Assembly: GCA_023807065.1 (NCBI GenBank)
Contig: JAJJLU010000341.1
Span: 1 to 64,000, forward strand
DNA from: Isotricha intestinalis
Taxonomy: Eukaryota > Ciliophora > Litostomatea > Vestibuliferida > Isotrichidae
Direction of reading: 5' to 3'
Length of the DNA stretch: 64,000 nt
Under the pieces are notes generated by a model that saw only the letters and a program-made list of their open reading frames with translations, had not been told where the DNA came from and did no database searches. How positions within the stretch are numbered: the stretch's first letter is position 1; the number at the start of each line of letters is the position of its first letter. The position numbers and the translations under genes were made by a program. This document shows, in pieces, positions 30,418 to 40,330 of this stretch.

Positions 30418-31104
30418 TTAATCTCTAAATTTCAAAATTGAAAAAGCTTTTTCTTTATCACCAGAAGCTTCAATAAGAGATTGAAGAATAATATCATCAT
30501 TTTCATATTTAGATAAATCATATTTATTTCTCATTTCATTTACTAATTGTTTAAAAGCAACTTCATTCATTCCATTATTAAATTGATTAATAGTATAATA
30601 TTTATTATTACAATCATTTTTTTCTTCTAATAATTTAAGAGCTTCTTCTTTATTTCCGTTAACTTTAATTAAAGCATGAAGTATAATTTCATCATTTTTA
30701 ATATGAGATAAATCATATTTATTTCTCATTTCATTTACTAATTGTTTAAAAGCAATTTGATTCATATTATTATTATATTTATTTATAAGACTATATGAAT
30801 CTAAGGAAGAAGAAGAAGTTTGAGTTAAATTTAAAGTTAAAGTATTTTTAACTTTTTGTTCGGTTATTATTATTTTTATTGGTCTTTTTATAATTTGAGA
30901 TAATTCTAATAAAATATCATAATCTTCTTTTGATGATATTAAAACATTATCGTTTTCATCATCTAAATAAGAAAATTGATAATGTTTATTATTGCTTAAG
31001 TCTAAATTATTTTTTACAATTTCAACAAATTCGAAAAATGATTTAGGAGTTGATATCATTTTACATTTGTTTTCATATTTTATTTTTAAGTATTTTGATG
31101 ACAT
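30418..31104 (-). CDS. PB1-domain protein with duplicated UBA-like modules
   Basis: 228 residues. Residues about 5-85 are a PB1 domain: a basic first strand with Lys (YLKIKYENKCK) and an OPCA-like acidic motif YLDDENDNVLISSKEDY, so both faces for PB1 pairing may exist. Two copies of a roughly 45-residue helical module follow (about 115-163 and 180-226), both starting FKQLVNEMRNKYDLS and ending with an EEAL/EKAF helix, which resembles a UBA domain. The architecture recalls p62/NBR1-type adaptors, which bridge ubiquitin and assemblies, but no zinc finger or clear LIR motif is seen. Part of the duplication is identical at DNA level. Confidence 0.6.
   Translation of the reverse strand: MSSKYLKIKYENKCKMISTPKSFFEFVEIVKNNLDLSNNKHYQFSYLDDENDNVLISSKEDYDILLELSQIIKRPIKIIITEQKVKNTLTLNLTQTSSSSLDSYSLINKYNNNMNQIAFKQLVNEMRNKYDLSHIKNDEIILHALIKVNGNKEEALKLLEEKNDCNNKYYTINQFNNGMNEVAFKQLVNEMRNKYDLSKYENDDIILQSLIEASGDKEKAFSILKFRD
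30511..30755 (-). repeat. 50-bp identical direct repeat within the PB1/UBA-like gene
   Basis: A 50-base stretch at 30511-30560 recurs without a mismatch at 30706-30755, 195 bases away and in the same frame. It encodes the conserved first helix of both UBA-like modules. Identity at synonymous sites, next to clearly diverged flanks, implies recent duplication or ongoing gene conversion. Confidence 0.85.
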
Positions 31105-31417
31105 TTTTATATATAAAAGATAATTTTTTCATTTAATTTATATCATTAGAAAAATATTTTAATTACTACCTTTTTGAAAATTCTGATAATAATAAAAAAA
31201 TAAAACTTAAAAACACAAAAATTAAAAATAAAAATCTCCAAAGATATATGTAAAAATAACTCAATTAGTCAAATATTTAAATTTAAAAAAAATAAAAATT
31301 TCCATTTCTCAAACCAATAAAAAAAACAAAATAAAATAAAATGAATAAAAAATCTCATCAAATCCATATATCATAATTTTATTAAAACCAAAAAACTTGA
31401 AAAAAATATTTAAAAAC
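31105..31417. other. intergenic gap, nothing identified
   Basis: 313 bases between the PB1/UBA-like gene and the eS25 gene, both on the minus strand. It should hold the promoter of the former and the 3' end of the latter. No reading frame, RNA gene or repeat is seen. Confidence 0.5.
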
Positions 31418-31891
31418 CTATTTTTTTTTAGGTTTATCAGCTTTACTAGGTCCTTTCTTCCCTCCTTTTTGTCCAGCACCAGCAGCACTAGTATCTTTTT
31501 TCTTTTCATCTACTTGAGCAACGAAATTAGGTCCTCTAACAAAGCAACAATATTTAGCATTATATTCAGTAGAAGGAACAATTTGTTCTCCTTCTCTTAA
31601 TTCTTTCAAAGCTTCTCTTGCACATGAAACATTTATTTTTAATTTACTTGATATCATTGATGGAGTTACATATGGTTCTTTTGCTATTATATCTTTCATT
31701 AATTTATCATGTGCACTTTTTGTCCAAAATACTGCATTGTTTAATTTTTCCTTCTGTTTACTTGATGACCATTTCTTCTTTTTTGGTGCTCCTCCTTTTG
31801 GCTTCAATGCTCGAGGACCTTTTCCTTTTGCCATAGCCTTTGCTGCTGATTTCTCCTTCTCTTTTGCCTTCTCTTTATCTGTCTTACCCAT
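31418..31891 (-). CDS. RPS25: 40S ribosomal protein eS25
   Basis: 157 residues. The core matches eS25 throughout: KKKWSSSKQKEKLNNAVFW, a winged-helix region with YVTPSMISSKLKINVSCAREAL, and the end strand IVPSTEYNAKYCCFVRG. eS25 sits in the small-subunit head and contacts tRNA and IRES elements. The protein is longer than the usual 110-125 residues: a Lys-rich N-terminus of about 45 residues (normal for the family but long) and an extra Lys/Ala/Gly-rich tail of about 30 residues. The gene has more G+C than neighbours and ends in TAG. No intron is present, unlike ribosomal genes in many eukaryotes. Confidence 0.95.
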   Translation of the reverse strand: MGKTDKEKAKEKEKSAAKAMAKGKGPRALKPKGGAPKKKKWSSSKQKEKLNNAVFWTKSAHDKLMKDIIAKEPYVTPSMISSKLKINVSCAREALKELREGEQIVPSTEYNAKYCCFVRGPNFVAQVDEKKKDTSAAGAGQKGGKKGPSKADKPKKK

Positions 31892-32805
31892 CAGATATAA
31901 TGTTTAAAAAAATTATTTTTTTCATTAAATAATTATTATTAGTTTTTTAAAAAGGATTATTTATTTTTTTTTGTTTTTTTAAAGTTATTTTTTTTATTGT
32001 TTTTATTTAATGTTCAAATATTAAATCAAAAAAGGAAATAAAATATAAAACACTATTAAAAATAATTAATTGGAATTTATTTTTTTTATTCAATTAAAAT
32101 AAATTTATATAGAATAATATATTGTTATGAAAGACTTATAAAATATTTTATTATTTCAATATTTGATTTATTAATAATATTCTTATTATATAGTGATAAT
32201 TATTTTCATAAACAATTATATGAGTAAAAATTTCATGATATTAATGTTTAGTATAATTGGAGTTTTTTCAAATATATAATAGTTTTCTTTTAAAAATTAT
32301 TTGTTTATTATCTATTTTATTAGATATATTAGAATATAGCATATGTCATAAAATAAAAAATTAAAAATTTTATATTATTTTGTCAATTTATTAATGTAAT
32401 GGGTTTTATTATTCAATCTCATTTTTTAATAATGTTTTATTTATATTGCTTATTCTATATAAAAGCAAATTAATTATTCATTTATGTTTTTTGTTATGTT
32501 AGGTATTTTTATTATTGTTCTTTATCTTGGGTTTGTTTTCGTTTATAATTACTTAATATGTTTCTAATCTTATTGAATGAAAAAAAGAAACAAAAAGAAA
32601 TAAATAGAAGAATTTAAATTAATAATAATTAGAAAATTATAATTATTATTAAATTACTAAAGAAAAATATATTTATTTTCATAAAATAAATTAATTAAAA
32701 TAAATATTAATCTTTATTGCTACATATTTTTAAAATTTCAAAAATCATATTCATAAAATATAAAAAAAATAAAATATAATAAAAAAAGTAAAAACATAGA
32801 ATATA
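31892..32805. other. 914-base gap, no gene identified
   Basis: The longest non-coding stretch inside the gene array. A plus-strand frame around 32220-32550 is hydrophobic, but it carries about eight TAA/TAG stops, which is near what random sequence of this composition would give, so I do not call it. No tRNA, hairpin or repeat stands out. It should hold the eS25 promoter and the 3' end of the CAP-domain gene. Confidence 0.5.
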
Positions 32806-33420
32806 TTATTTACTAAAAGTTAAATAAGCACAAAATACATTTCCAACATTAGCAGAAGAAATACCAATAAATTTTAAATCCTTATTTAAAATAGCATGTC
32901 TTTTTTTTCCTGAATTTTTTTCAGCATCATCAATAATCATTAACAATACAGAAATTTCAGGTTCTTTAAGAGCATCTTTAAAATAAGCTTCAATATCACA
33001 TTTTTCTTTTTTTTGAAGGACTTTTTCTTTAAATATATTAACATCTTTTAAGCTATTTTCATCTTCAGGACATTCAATAACAATATCATCTTTAAAACTT
33101 AATTGATTCATAGGCTGAGTATTTCTTAATTCTTCTGCAGCTTCTTGAAAAGCTTCTATTCCTCTATGTAAAGCAACTTTTAATTTATGAGAAAATATTA
33201 ACCTTCCTTTCTCACTTGTTATATATTGAACAGAATTTTCTATCACTGATGAAAAGGATGTTGGATTTTCTCTTATTTTATTTATTAATTTAAATACTTT
33301 CTTTGTATAGTCACTTAATGGAAATGATGATATTATTGCATTGTTTGGATCATCGTCGTTTATTATGTTATCTATATTTATCATTTTCTCATTTCCTCCA
33401 CTTGTACATTGACAACCCAT
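32806..33420 (-). CDS. CAP/SCP-domain protein with N-terminal acylation signal
   Basis: 204 residues. The start MGCQCTSGG is a textbook N-myristoylation plus palmitoylation site (Gly2, Cys3, Cys5), so the protein should sit on the cytoplasmic face of a membrane. Residues about 38-200 resemble an SCP/CAP fold: the opening helix VFKLINKIRENPTSF, and the end KRHAILNKDLKFIGISSANVGNVFCAYLTFS, in the place of the CAP motif that closes with R-x-x-I-L and the final strand. Most CAP proteins are secreted; an acylated cytosolic form is the atypical part. The usual His residues of the CAP site are not obvious. Confidence 0.6.
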   Translation of the reverse strand: MGCQCTSGGNEKMINIDNIINDDDPNNAIISSFPLSDYTKKVFKLINKIRENPTSFSSVIENSVQYITSEKGRLIFSHKLKVALHRGIEAFQEAAEELRNTQPMNQLSFKDDIVIECPEDENSLKDVNIFKEKVLQKKEKCDIEAYFKDALKEPEISVLLMIIDDAEKNSGKKRHAILNKDLKFIGISSANVGNVFCAYLTFSK

Positions 33421-33510
33421 TTTTTCTTTTTTTTTTTAGTTTTTTTTTTTATTTTTATAAAAATTATTTTTATTTTATTTTATTTTGTTTTTATTTATAT
33501 TAAAAGATTT

Positions 33511-35229
33511 TTAATAACTTCCTATTGTTATGAAATTTATAGTTCCTAAATTATCACCTACAACTATTATATTTTGTTCCTGGATTATATCTAATTTAAT
33601 TATTGATTCTGTGGAAAGTCTCTTTGCATAAGTTATTTCATATGTTTTTGAATTTAATATTAATAATGTTCCTGATTCAAGTCCTAATACTATATAATTA
33701 TTTTTATTTAAATATAATAAACATTTTATTGAATTTTGATATCCTATTGATAAATAATTGGAAGATTTATTCTTGAAATTGATTTTGTCAGTTAATTCTA
33801 TTAATTTTGTATAACTTTCTACCTCTCCTTTTTCAATGTTACTATAAACAATAATATTTTTAAAACATGAAAATAAAACATTATCACATAAATAAGAACA
33901 AAAAATACTTTCTTCATAATTTATCATAAAATAAAAACTAATCGCAACTTCGCTTTTTTCTTGATTAATTTTATAATGATAAATTAAAACAATTCTGGAA
34001 TTACTTATAATAAATAATTTTCCTAAATTTTCATTTATTTTTAATTCTTTGATAATTCCTTTTCCTTCCATTCTTTTTTTAGCAGAAGCATTTAAAGAAA
34101 TTAAAGGATCTGAAGTTTGAAGTTCTAAATCAAATTTAATAACCATAATTTTATTTTCATAACTTGAAATAAAAGTATATTCATCTAAAGAAACAAAAGA
34201 TGAAATTCTATCATTTAAATATTTAAATTTTATACCTTCAGTAATAGCAATTAATTGAGAAGAAGTCTTTCTAATATTTTCAATATAATTAATATTAAAC
34301 AATTGGACTGTTCCATTTTCAAAACCAATTAAAATTTTATTTACTGTTTTATTAATAGAAATTTTACTTATTCTGACATCAAAATTTTTAAAAATTTTTT
34401 GAGTGAAATATGCTTTGTCATTTGTATCAAATTGCCTTTGATAAATAACAACTTTACTTAAAACTTCCGATTCTATAATTGACCAAAATTTACCTATAAC
34501 AGATAAAATAGAATTATCTGAATAACCTAAAATTAATAATCCTGATTCATTTTCAAAATATAAATCACTTAAATTAAAACCTTTTCTAACTGCTTCTTCA
34601 TTTATTACTCCTGAAGATGATTTCGCATTAAATTGGAAATTTATTTCAAAAATATTTTTTTTTATATATTTTGTTAATTTTGAAAAATTTCCACACATTT
34701 CGAAATTAAAGAATGTTTTACTTAAAGGACAATTTAATATATCATTTCTAATTGATAAATAATTTAATATACTTTGAATTTTTTCTTTTATTTCATTTTC
34801 TGTTAATTTAAAAAATATATTTTGTTCTAATCTTAGAATTGGAGGTAAAAAAGTAAATTTTAAAGCTTTTAAATTCAAAATATAATCTTTTAAATCATTT
34901 AATGATGTTTCTCTTAAATATTTATCATTTTCAAAACAAACTTCAAAATTAAAATTCTTATTATTCATATTAAACTCTTTTAATTTAAAATATATTATAT
35001 TTCCCTTATTATTATTGTCGTCATTTTTTAATTTTTCTAATTCATCATTTTTACTTTCATCTTTTAAATTTTTTTCAATTATATTTTCATTATCATTCTC
35101 AATGTTATAATCTTTATTCATAAAATTAGTTTTATTGTCAATTTCTTTTAATTTATTTTCATATTCTTCAATATCATCATCATCATCATCATCATTATCA
35201 TCAAAATCATTAAATTTAATATTATCCAT
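33511..35229 (-). CDS. PX-like plus WD40-type propeller protein
   Basis: 572 residues from the ATG at 35229. The frame extends 46 codons upstream, but that stretch overlaps the divergent promoter and reads as hydrophobic noise, so the MDNIKFNDF start is chosen. After an Asp-rich linker, residues about 105-200 look like a PX domain (LKALKFTFLPPIL, then LSIRNDILNCPLSKTFFNF), a phosphoinositide-binding fold of endosomal proteins. From about 210 to the end there are about six degenerate WD-like blades (for example NKILIGFENGTVQLFNI and NNYIVLGLESGTLLILN). It is probably an endosomal protein. No FYVE finger is seen. Confidence 0.6.
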   Translation of the reverse strand: MDNIKFNDFDDNDDDDDDDIEEYENKLKEIDNKTNFMNKDYNIENDNENIIEKNLKDESKNDELEKLKNDDNNNKGNIIYFKLKEFNMNNKNFNFEVCFENDKYLRETSLNDLKDYILNLKALKFTFLPPILRLEQNIFFKLTENEIKEKIQSILNYLSIRNDILNCPLSKTFFNFEMCGNFSKLTKYIKKNIFEINFQFNAKSSSGVINEEAVRKGFNLSDLYFENESGLLILGYSDNSILSVIGKFWSIIESEVLSKVVIYQRQFDTNDKAYFTQKIFKNFDVRISKISINKTVNKILIGFENGTVQLFNINYIENIRKTSSQLIAITEGIKFKYLNDRISSFVSLDEYTFISSYENKIMVIKFDLELQTSDPLISLNASAKKRMEGKGIIKELKINENLGKLFIISNSRIVLIYHYKINQEKSEVAISFYFMINYEESIFCSYLCDNVLFSCFKNIIVYSNIEKGEVESYTKLIELTDKINFKNKSSNYLSIGYQNSIKCLLYLNKNNYIVLGLESGTLLILNSKTYEITYAKRLSTESIIKLDIIQEQNIIVVGDNLGTINFITIGSY

Positions 35230-35285
35230 TAAAATAAAAAAATAAAAAAAGTCTAAAAGAAAAAAAAACATTAAAAAAATAAAAA
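35230..35285. promoter_or_regulatory. 56-bp divergent promoter gap
   Basis: Only 56 bases separate the start codons of the PX/propeller gene (minus) and the clathrin light chain gene (plus). The gap is almost pure A/T with A-runs before both starts. Both genes belong to membrane traffic, so shared regulation is plausible. Core promoter elements cannot be named from sequence alone. Confidence 0.4.
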
Positions 35286-35897
35286 ATGGAATTTGAACAA
35301 GTGCAAGATAGCACAGTTCCAGAATCAAATTTTGAAATGCCTCAATCAGAAAATAATATGGAATCAATTCAAAATTCAGATTTAAATCAAAATTTTAATT
35401 TTGAAGAAATGAATAATGGAAATAATATGAATAATTTAAATGATATGAATAATTACAATGATATGAATATAGGAAATGCAAATATGGATTTCAATAATAT
35501 GATGAATGTTCCAATTGATGAAGAAGAACAAAAAAGATTAGAAGAAAGAGAAAAAGAACAAATGGAAAGAAGGAAAAAAATAGAAGAAAAAATAAATTTT
35601 GAATTAAAAGAAAAAGAAAAATTAAGAGAGAAAGCAAGTGAATATTTAAATAATTTTATGAATGAAAGAAGTGAAAAAATTGCTTTGAAAAGAAAAGAAA
35701 ATGAAAATAAAGAATCAGAATTATTAAATAATAAAAAATTATTAAAAGAAGGTAAATTAAATCCTTGGGAAGCTGTTACTGAAAATATTGCTATGAAAGA
35801 TTCTGAGTATAAAGGAAGTAGAGATGTTAGTAGAATGAGAGAAGTTATTATTAATAGAAAAAATGATATTAAAGAAAATGGAAATCAAATAAATTAA
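35286..35897 (+). CDS. CLTA: clathrin light chain
   Basis: 203 residues. The N-terminal third is acidic and Asn/Met-rich (disordered). Residues about 80-150 form the charged helix that binds the clathrin heavy chain (EEEQKRLEEREKEQMERRKK onward). The C-terminus carries the light-chain signature: NPWEAVTENIAM followed by the basic end SRDVSRMREVIINRK, equivalent to the KDxSRMrsvL block of other light chains. Light chains regulate clathrin assembly and link coats to actin. Length is close to that of yeast and animal light chains. The gene diverges from an endosomal-type PX/propeller gene. Confidence 0.85.
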   Translation: MEFEQVQDSTVPESNFEMPQSENNMESIQNSDLNQNFNFEEMNNGNNMNNLNDMNNYNDMNIGNANMDFNNMMNVPIDEEEQKRLEEREKEQMERRKKIEEKINFELKEKEKLREKASEYLNNFMNERSEKIALKRKENENKESELLNNKKLLKEGKLNPWEAVTENIAMKDSEYKGSRDVSRMREVIINRKNDIKENGNQIN

Positions 35898-36082
35898 TTC
35901 TAAAATAATTATATTTAAATATCAATGGGAATATTAAAAAAAAAGAAATCATCATATAATTTAATTTTTTTATTACTTTTATTTAAAATGTGTTGATTTT
36001 TTTTATTTCTTATTTAAAAAATAAATAAAAAAAATAATAAAATATTTTATTAAATAATAAAAACAATAAAAAAATAATTAAA

Positions 36083-37546
36083 TTAAAAATCATTTCCTTG
36101 CATAGGATCTTCAAAAGCAAAACTTAATGGATTATCTTTTGGAATTTGTTGATTATCATTATTATTATTATTATTAATATTTTCATCTAAATCAACACTT
36201 CTAGCTTTATTTTCACTTTCAATAAATTCATCTTGTTTACTTTCGCCTAAATCATAATAATTTTCATTCATATTTTTGATATCAGCAATAATAAAATTAT
36301 TAATAGATTTCATAATCATTTTTAAACCATTATTACTAAAAGTAATTTCATTATTAATAAAATCAATAGGTAATTCAATAACTTCAATAGAATCTAATTT
36401 AAAACAATATATTTTTGAATTTTCAGTGCAAATAAACAATAAATGTTGTCTTGGAGCCCAATTAAAATCAGATATTTTCTTTTTTTGAATAATAACTGTA
36501 TGTAAATTTAAATTATATAAATCCCAAATAAATATTGTATTATCTATATCATCTGTTAAACTTGCAATAAAATTACTATCATAACTAAATTGAAATTTCC
36601 TAATTCCAATTTTAGGATTTTCATCTATAACATTTGGAACAATATTGTCTAATTTAATTGGAGGTTGAATATTAATAAATTTAGTTTTATTATCTGTATT
36701 AGGAATATCAATTTCTTTGAAATAATTAACATTTTCATTTTTTAATATATTAACACATTCAAAATCTATAGTATTTGTAAATGAAATACTATTATAAACC
36801 TTTAAACTTTTATCATAACAACCTAAACAAATATATCTTCCATTAGGACTTAATTTTAATTTTTTCACTCCTAATTTAAATTGATAAGGTTCAATAATAT
36901 TAATTAAATCTCCTGTAGGAAGATAAATTAAAACTTTACATAAATCAATAGAATCAACAATTAAAATATATGAATTATCAAAAGACCAATTTAAATCTTG
37001 TAAATCTTCACTATTACATTCAAATTTATTTAATAAATTCCAATTATTTTGTAAAACATAAATTCCAATAATATCTTTAGCATCTTTAACCTCAGCTAAA
37101 GCCATAAAATTACCATTTGAAGTAAAAGATAAACCTTTAGTAGAATATTTAGGCATTGAAATTACATAAGTAGATTTATCTAATAAAGACCAAATTGTTA
37201 ATTTAACATTATAATGACAAATTGAAATAATATGTCTTGAATCAGGAGTAAATCTTGCATAATTCATTCCTGCTAATCCTTCATCTATTCTACATATCCA
37301 TTTTGGTTTTTTTATATTTTTTATTTCACACAGATTTCTTTTGAATAATCCTATTAATATTAATTGAGAATCTTCTGACCATTCAATTTTTTCTACAAAA
37401 TCACAAAATGTATATTTTTGAATTTGCTTCATTGTTGATAAACTATATATTATTATTTCTATTCCTTTACTTATTGCAAAATAGTTGTTATCTGGGGAAA
37501 ATACTGCTTCACCTGAATATTTTAAAGAATTTGAAAATGATAACAT
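36083..37546 (-). CDS. WRAP73: WRAP73 (WDR8) centrosomal WD40 protein
   Basis: 487 residues, close to the human 460. The match extends along the whole chain: KIEWSEDSQLILIGLFKRNL, WICRIDEGLAGMNYARFTPDSRHII, LTIWSLLDKS, KGLSFTSNGNFMALAEVKDAKD, LQDLNWSFDNSYI, NPKIGIRKFQFSYDSNFIASLTDDIDNTIFIWDL. WRAP73 works with SSX2IP/Msd1 at centrosomes and basal bodies, in microtubule anchoring and cilium formation. The last 60 residues are a Lys/Asn/Asp-rich tail. The gene sits close to that of CEP20, another basal-body protein. Confidence 0.92.
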   Translation of the reverse strand: MLSFSNSLKYSGEAVFSPDNNYFAISKGIEIIIYSLSTMKQIQKYTFCDFVEKIEWSEDSQLILIGLFKRNLCEIKNIKKPKWICRIDEGLAGMNYARFTPDSRHIISICHYNVKLTIWSLLDKSTYVISMPKYSTKGLSFTSNGNFMALAEVKDAKDIIGIYVLQNNWNLLNKFECNSEDLQDLNWSFDNSYILIVDSIDLCKVLIYLPTGDLINIIEPYQFKLGVKKLKLSPNGRYICLGCYDKSLKVYNSISFTNTIDFECVNILKNENVNYFKEIDIPNTDNKTKFINIQPPIKLDNIVPNVIDENPKIGIRKFQFSYDSNFIASLTDDIDNTIFIWDLYNLNLHTVIIQKKKISDFNWAPRQHLLFICTENSKIYCFKLDSIEVIELPIDFINNEITFSNNGLKMIMKSINNFIIADIKNMNENYYDLGESKQDEFIESENKARSVDLDENINNNNNNDNQQIPKDNPLSFAFEDPMQGNDF

Positions 37547-37831
37547 TTTTTTAAAAAGTTATTTTATTTTTTTATTTTTATAATTATTTGAAATATAACT
37601 TTTTTCATATAAATCCTAAAAACCTCTGAGACAAATCTTTTCATAACCTAAATAATTCAAATAAATTAAAACAGACAAAATTTAAAAAACCTAATACAAA
37701 AAAAAACCTTTATATTATATTCATTTTCCTAAATAAATACAAATAATATCATATATATATATATGTAAAAATCAAAGAAAAAAATTCATAAAATAATAAA
37801 GAAAAAAAATAAAAAAAATTAACAAAAAAAA

Positions 37832-39229
37832 ATGAGCATTCCTCAAAAACAAGAAACTGAAACCGGATGTATTCAAAAGAAAGGAAAATGGTCTAGAGAA
37901 GAAGATGAATTACTATCATCCTTAGTGAAAATATTTAATTACAAAAATTGGAAAAACATATCTCAAAACATACCAGGAAGAACAGCAATTCAATGTTTAC
38001 ATAGATGGACAAAAATACTTCAACCAGGATTAGTGAAAGGTCCATGGACAGCGCAAGAAGATGCAAAATTATATGAATGGGTTAAAAAACAAGGTCCTAC
38101 AAAATGGACTTTATGCTCAGAAATTATTCCTGGAAGAAGTGGGAAACAATGCAGAGAACATTGGAATAATAGTTTAAATCCTGATGTTAAAAAAGGTTTA
38201 TGGACCAGTGAAGAAGACTTTTTAATCATGATCTTTTATAAAAAATATGATGGAAGTTGGAAAAAAATTATTCCTATTTTTAAAAATAGAACTGAAAATT
38301 CTATTAAAAATCGATTCTTTTCACAATTAAGAAAAATTGCTTCTAGTTTTATTCATTCTAAAGAAAAAAAATTTTCGGCTAAAATTAAATTAGATCAGTT
38401 AATTAAATATTTAGATATTGCTTCAAAGAAAGCTAAAGAAAAATTTCTTAAAGATAAACCAATGACTGAAGAACAATTAGAACTTTTTATTGAAGAAGTT
38501 GATCAAAAGTTAATTAAATCTTCTCAAAAAAATAATTATTTAAGTTTAAATCATGATTTAACTAATCAATCACCTTTAAATTTTATTGGGAGAAATAATC
38601 ATTGTGATGATAATAATAAAAGTGATTATAAAATAAATAATAATAATTTAAATATTAATAATAATTCTATTAATCACAATACAATTTTAATAAATAATGG
38701 TAAAAATAATCGTAAAAATAATGTTAATAGTTCATTTGGAAATAATTTAAAAAATAATAAAAGCTTTGAGAATAATAAGAATTTAAATTCATCAAATTCT
38801 AAAGAACAAAATAATGAAGATAATAAATATGATAATTATGATCTTGAAGCTTTACAAAAAGAAATTTATGAAAAATGTGATAATCATCAACAAATGATTA
38901 ATTTAGAAAATGATGCTTATGAAGATAATAAATTAAATCCTATTTCAATCCCTGATAATTTTATAGAAAATAATCCAAATATGGTTCCAACTCCAAATAA
39001 TTCTAATTCAATGTATCCTTTTTTTTCAAAAACAAATAATGCTTTTAATATTATAAATAGTGATATTAATTCCTATTATAATAAGGTAAATGATAATAGT
39101 TTAAGTCAAAGTGATATGAAATATAAAAATATAATGGATACTTTAGTTGAATTAGAACATAAAGTTCAAGAAACTCAAAAAGCTCTTAAATCTAAAATAA
39201 ATTCTGTTAATTATAGTAATTTAAAGTAA
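37832..39229 (+). CDS. three-repeat (3R) Myb transcription factor
   Basis: 465 residues. Three adjacent Myb repeats occupy about residues 16-172: R1 KWSREEDELL...NWKNISQNIPGRTAIQCLHRW, R2 PWTAQEDAKL...KWTLCSEIIPGRSGKQCREHW, R3 LWTSEEDFL...SWKKIIPIFKNRTENSIKNRF. The Trp spacing is regular, and the terminal Trp of R3 is Phe as usual. This matches the animal c-Myb/plant 3R-Myb class, which controls G2/M genes. The rest is Asn-rich, with a short coiled coil at the C-terminus (TLVELEHKVQETQKAL). It should be a nuclear DNA-binding factor. A simple (AT)n run lies in the upstream gap near 37750. Confidence 0.92.
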   Translation: MSIPQKQETETGCIQKKGKWSREEDELLSSLVKIFNYKNWKNISQNIPGRTAIQCLHRWTKILQPGLVKGPWTAQEDAKLYEWVKKQGPTKWTLCSEIIPGRSGKQCREHWNNSLNPDVKKGLWTSEEDFLIMIFYKKYDGSWKKIIPIFKNRTENSIKNRFFSQLRKIASSFIHSKEKKFSAKIKLDQLIKYLDIASKKAKEKFLKDKPMTEEQLELFIEEVDQKLIKSSQKNNYLSLNHDLTNQSPLNFIGRNNHCDDNNKSDYKINNNNLNINNNSINHNTILINNGKNNRKNNVNSSFGNNLKNNKSFENNKNLNSSNSKEQNNEDNKYDNYDLEALQKEIYEKCDNHQQMINLENDAYEDNKLNPISIPDNFIENNPNMVPTPNNSNSMYPFFSKTNNAFNIINSDINSYYNKVNDNSLSQSDMKYKNIMDTLVELEHKVQETQKALKSKINSVNYSNLK

Positions 39230-39778
39230 AAGGAAACAAATTTTTTTTATAGAGAAAAAAATTTGTTCGAAAAAAAAAACATTAAATATATATATTTTAA
39301 AAAAAAGAATAAAAAGTTAAACAATTATTCGGTTTTTGTCTCTCTATAAAGTTATTATATATGATTTTATTTATTATACTTCTTTTTTATATATTAAAGA
39401 ACTACTCAGATATAAATTAATTTTTCATTTTTATTTTTTTTTCTGCTTCATTAATCTTCAAATATTTTCATTAATTTTTACTTTTATGAATAATCTTTTG
39501 AATATTAAAACATAAAACATGATATAATTAAATTTGCTATATTTAATTTTTTAATTAATATTGAGTAGATTTATTAGAAGAAAAAAATATAATGATTTTT
39601 TCATCTTGGATCTTATTTTTTTGAAAATAATTTCATTAAAAAATGCTTTTAAAAATAAAATTTTCATTCCAAGTTTATTTTATAAAAAATTGATTGATAA
39701 TTTTCAAAAACTTTAAAAAAAAATTTTAAATAAACAAAAATCCAAAAAAAAAAAATTAAAAACAATAAACAACTCTAT
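39230..39778. other. intergenic gap, nothing identified
   Basis: 549 bases between two convergent genes (Myb plus, CEP20 minus), so it should contain two 3' ends. It is T/A-rich with stops in all frames. No hairpin, tRNA or long frame is evident. Confidence 0.5.
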
Positions 39779-40330
39779 TTAACCTATAACCCAAGGTTTA
39801 GGTTGATCTTGTTGAGTTAAATTAGTATTAATTTCATTTCCATTATTCCCACTCATAGCATTATTAACATTAGTTTGATAAACTTTACTAGATTCAATCA
39901 TAGTCATAGGATTAATATTACTATTCATATTAGGATTAATAGAATAATTATTAACGTTTGTATTACCGACATAACTTTCTTTTTTCAAACCAAATAAAAC
40001 AGAATATAATAAAGGTAATTTTCTACTTGAAGAATCTTCAACAATATTTAATTCTTTTGATAAAAAATTTCTATCAAAAGCTTCATTAGGTTGTCCACTT
40101 TCAGCTAAAAAAACACTATTTGTATGTAAATAATTATTATATATTAAATATTCTCTTATTAACTCATTTATTATTAAATTTTCATCTGTTAATTTTGGCT
40201 TTGGTTTATCATCTGATGACTCTATTGCCTCAAATATTGATTGTCTCATTAATGCTCTTATTTGATTTAATACTCCTCTTTCTTCTAGTGTTTCTTTTAA
40301 AGCATCTTTTAATTCATTCACATTTGTCAT
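39779..40330 (-). CDS. CEP20: CEP20 / FOR20 (FOPNL) basal-body LisH protein
   Basis: 183 residues. The first 120 follow FOR20 almost residue by residue: NELKDALKETLEERGVLNQIRA, then the LisH motif LIINELIREYLIYNNYLHT, then SVFLAESGQPNEAFDRNFLSKEL and LPLLYSVLFGL. FOR20 is a conserved centriolar-satellite and basal-body protein; in Paramecium it is needed for basal-body docking. The extra 60 Asn/Ser-rich residues at the C-terminus are lineage-specific. There is no intron. Confidence 0.93.
   Translation of the reverse strand: MTNVNELKDALKETLEERGVLNQIRALMRQSIFEAIESSDDKPKPKLTDENLIINELIREYLIYNNYLHTNSVFLAESGQPNEAFDRNFLSKELNIVEDSSSRKLPLLYSVLFGLKKESYVGNTNVNNYSINPNMNSNINPMTMIESSKVYQTNVNNAMSGNNGNEINTNLTQQDQPKPWVIG

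Noticed and set aside
32220..32550. Hydrophobic plus-strand frame resembling a multi-pass membrane protein
   Set aside because: It carries about eight TAA/TAG codons in about 110 codons, close to what random sequence of this composition gives. There is no convincing start or splice solution.
35230..35367. 46-codon N-terminal extension of the PX/propeller protein
   Set aside because: It overlaps the divergent clathrin light chain gene, reads as a hydrophobic shadow, and MDNIKFNDF gives a start in the normal A-rich context.
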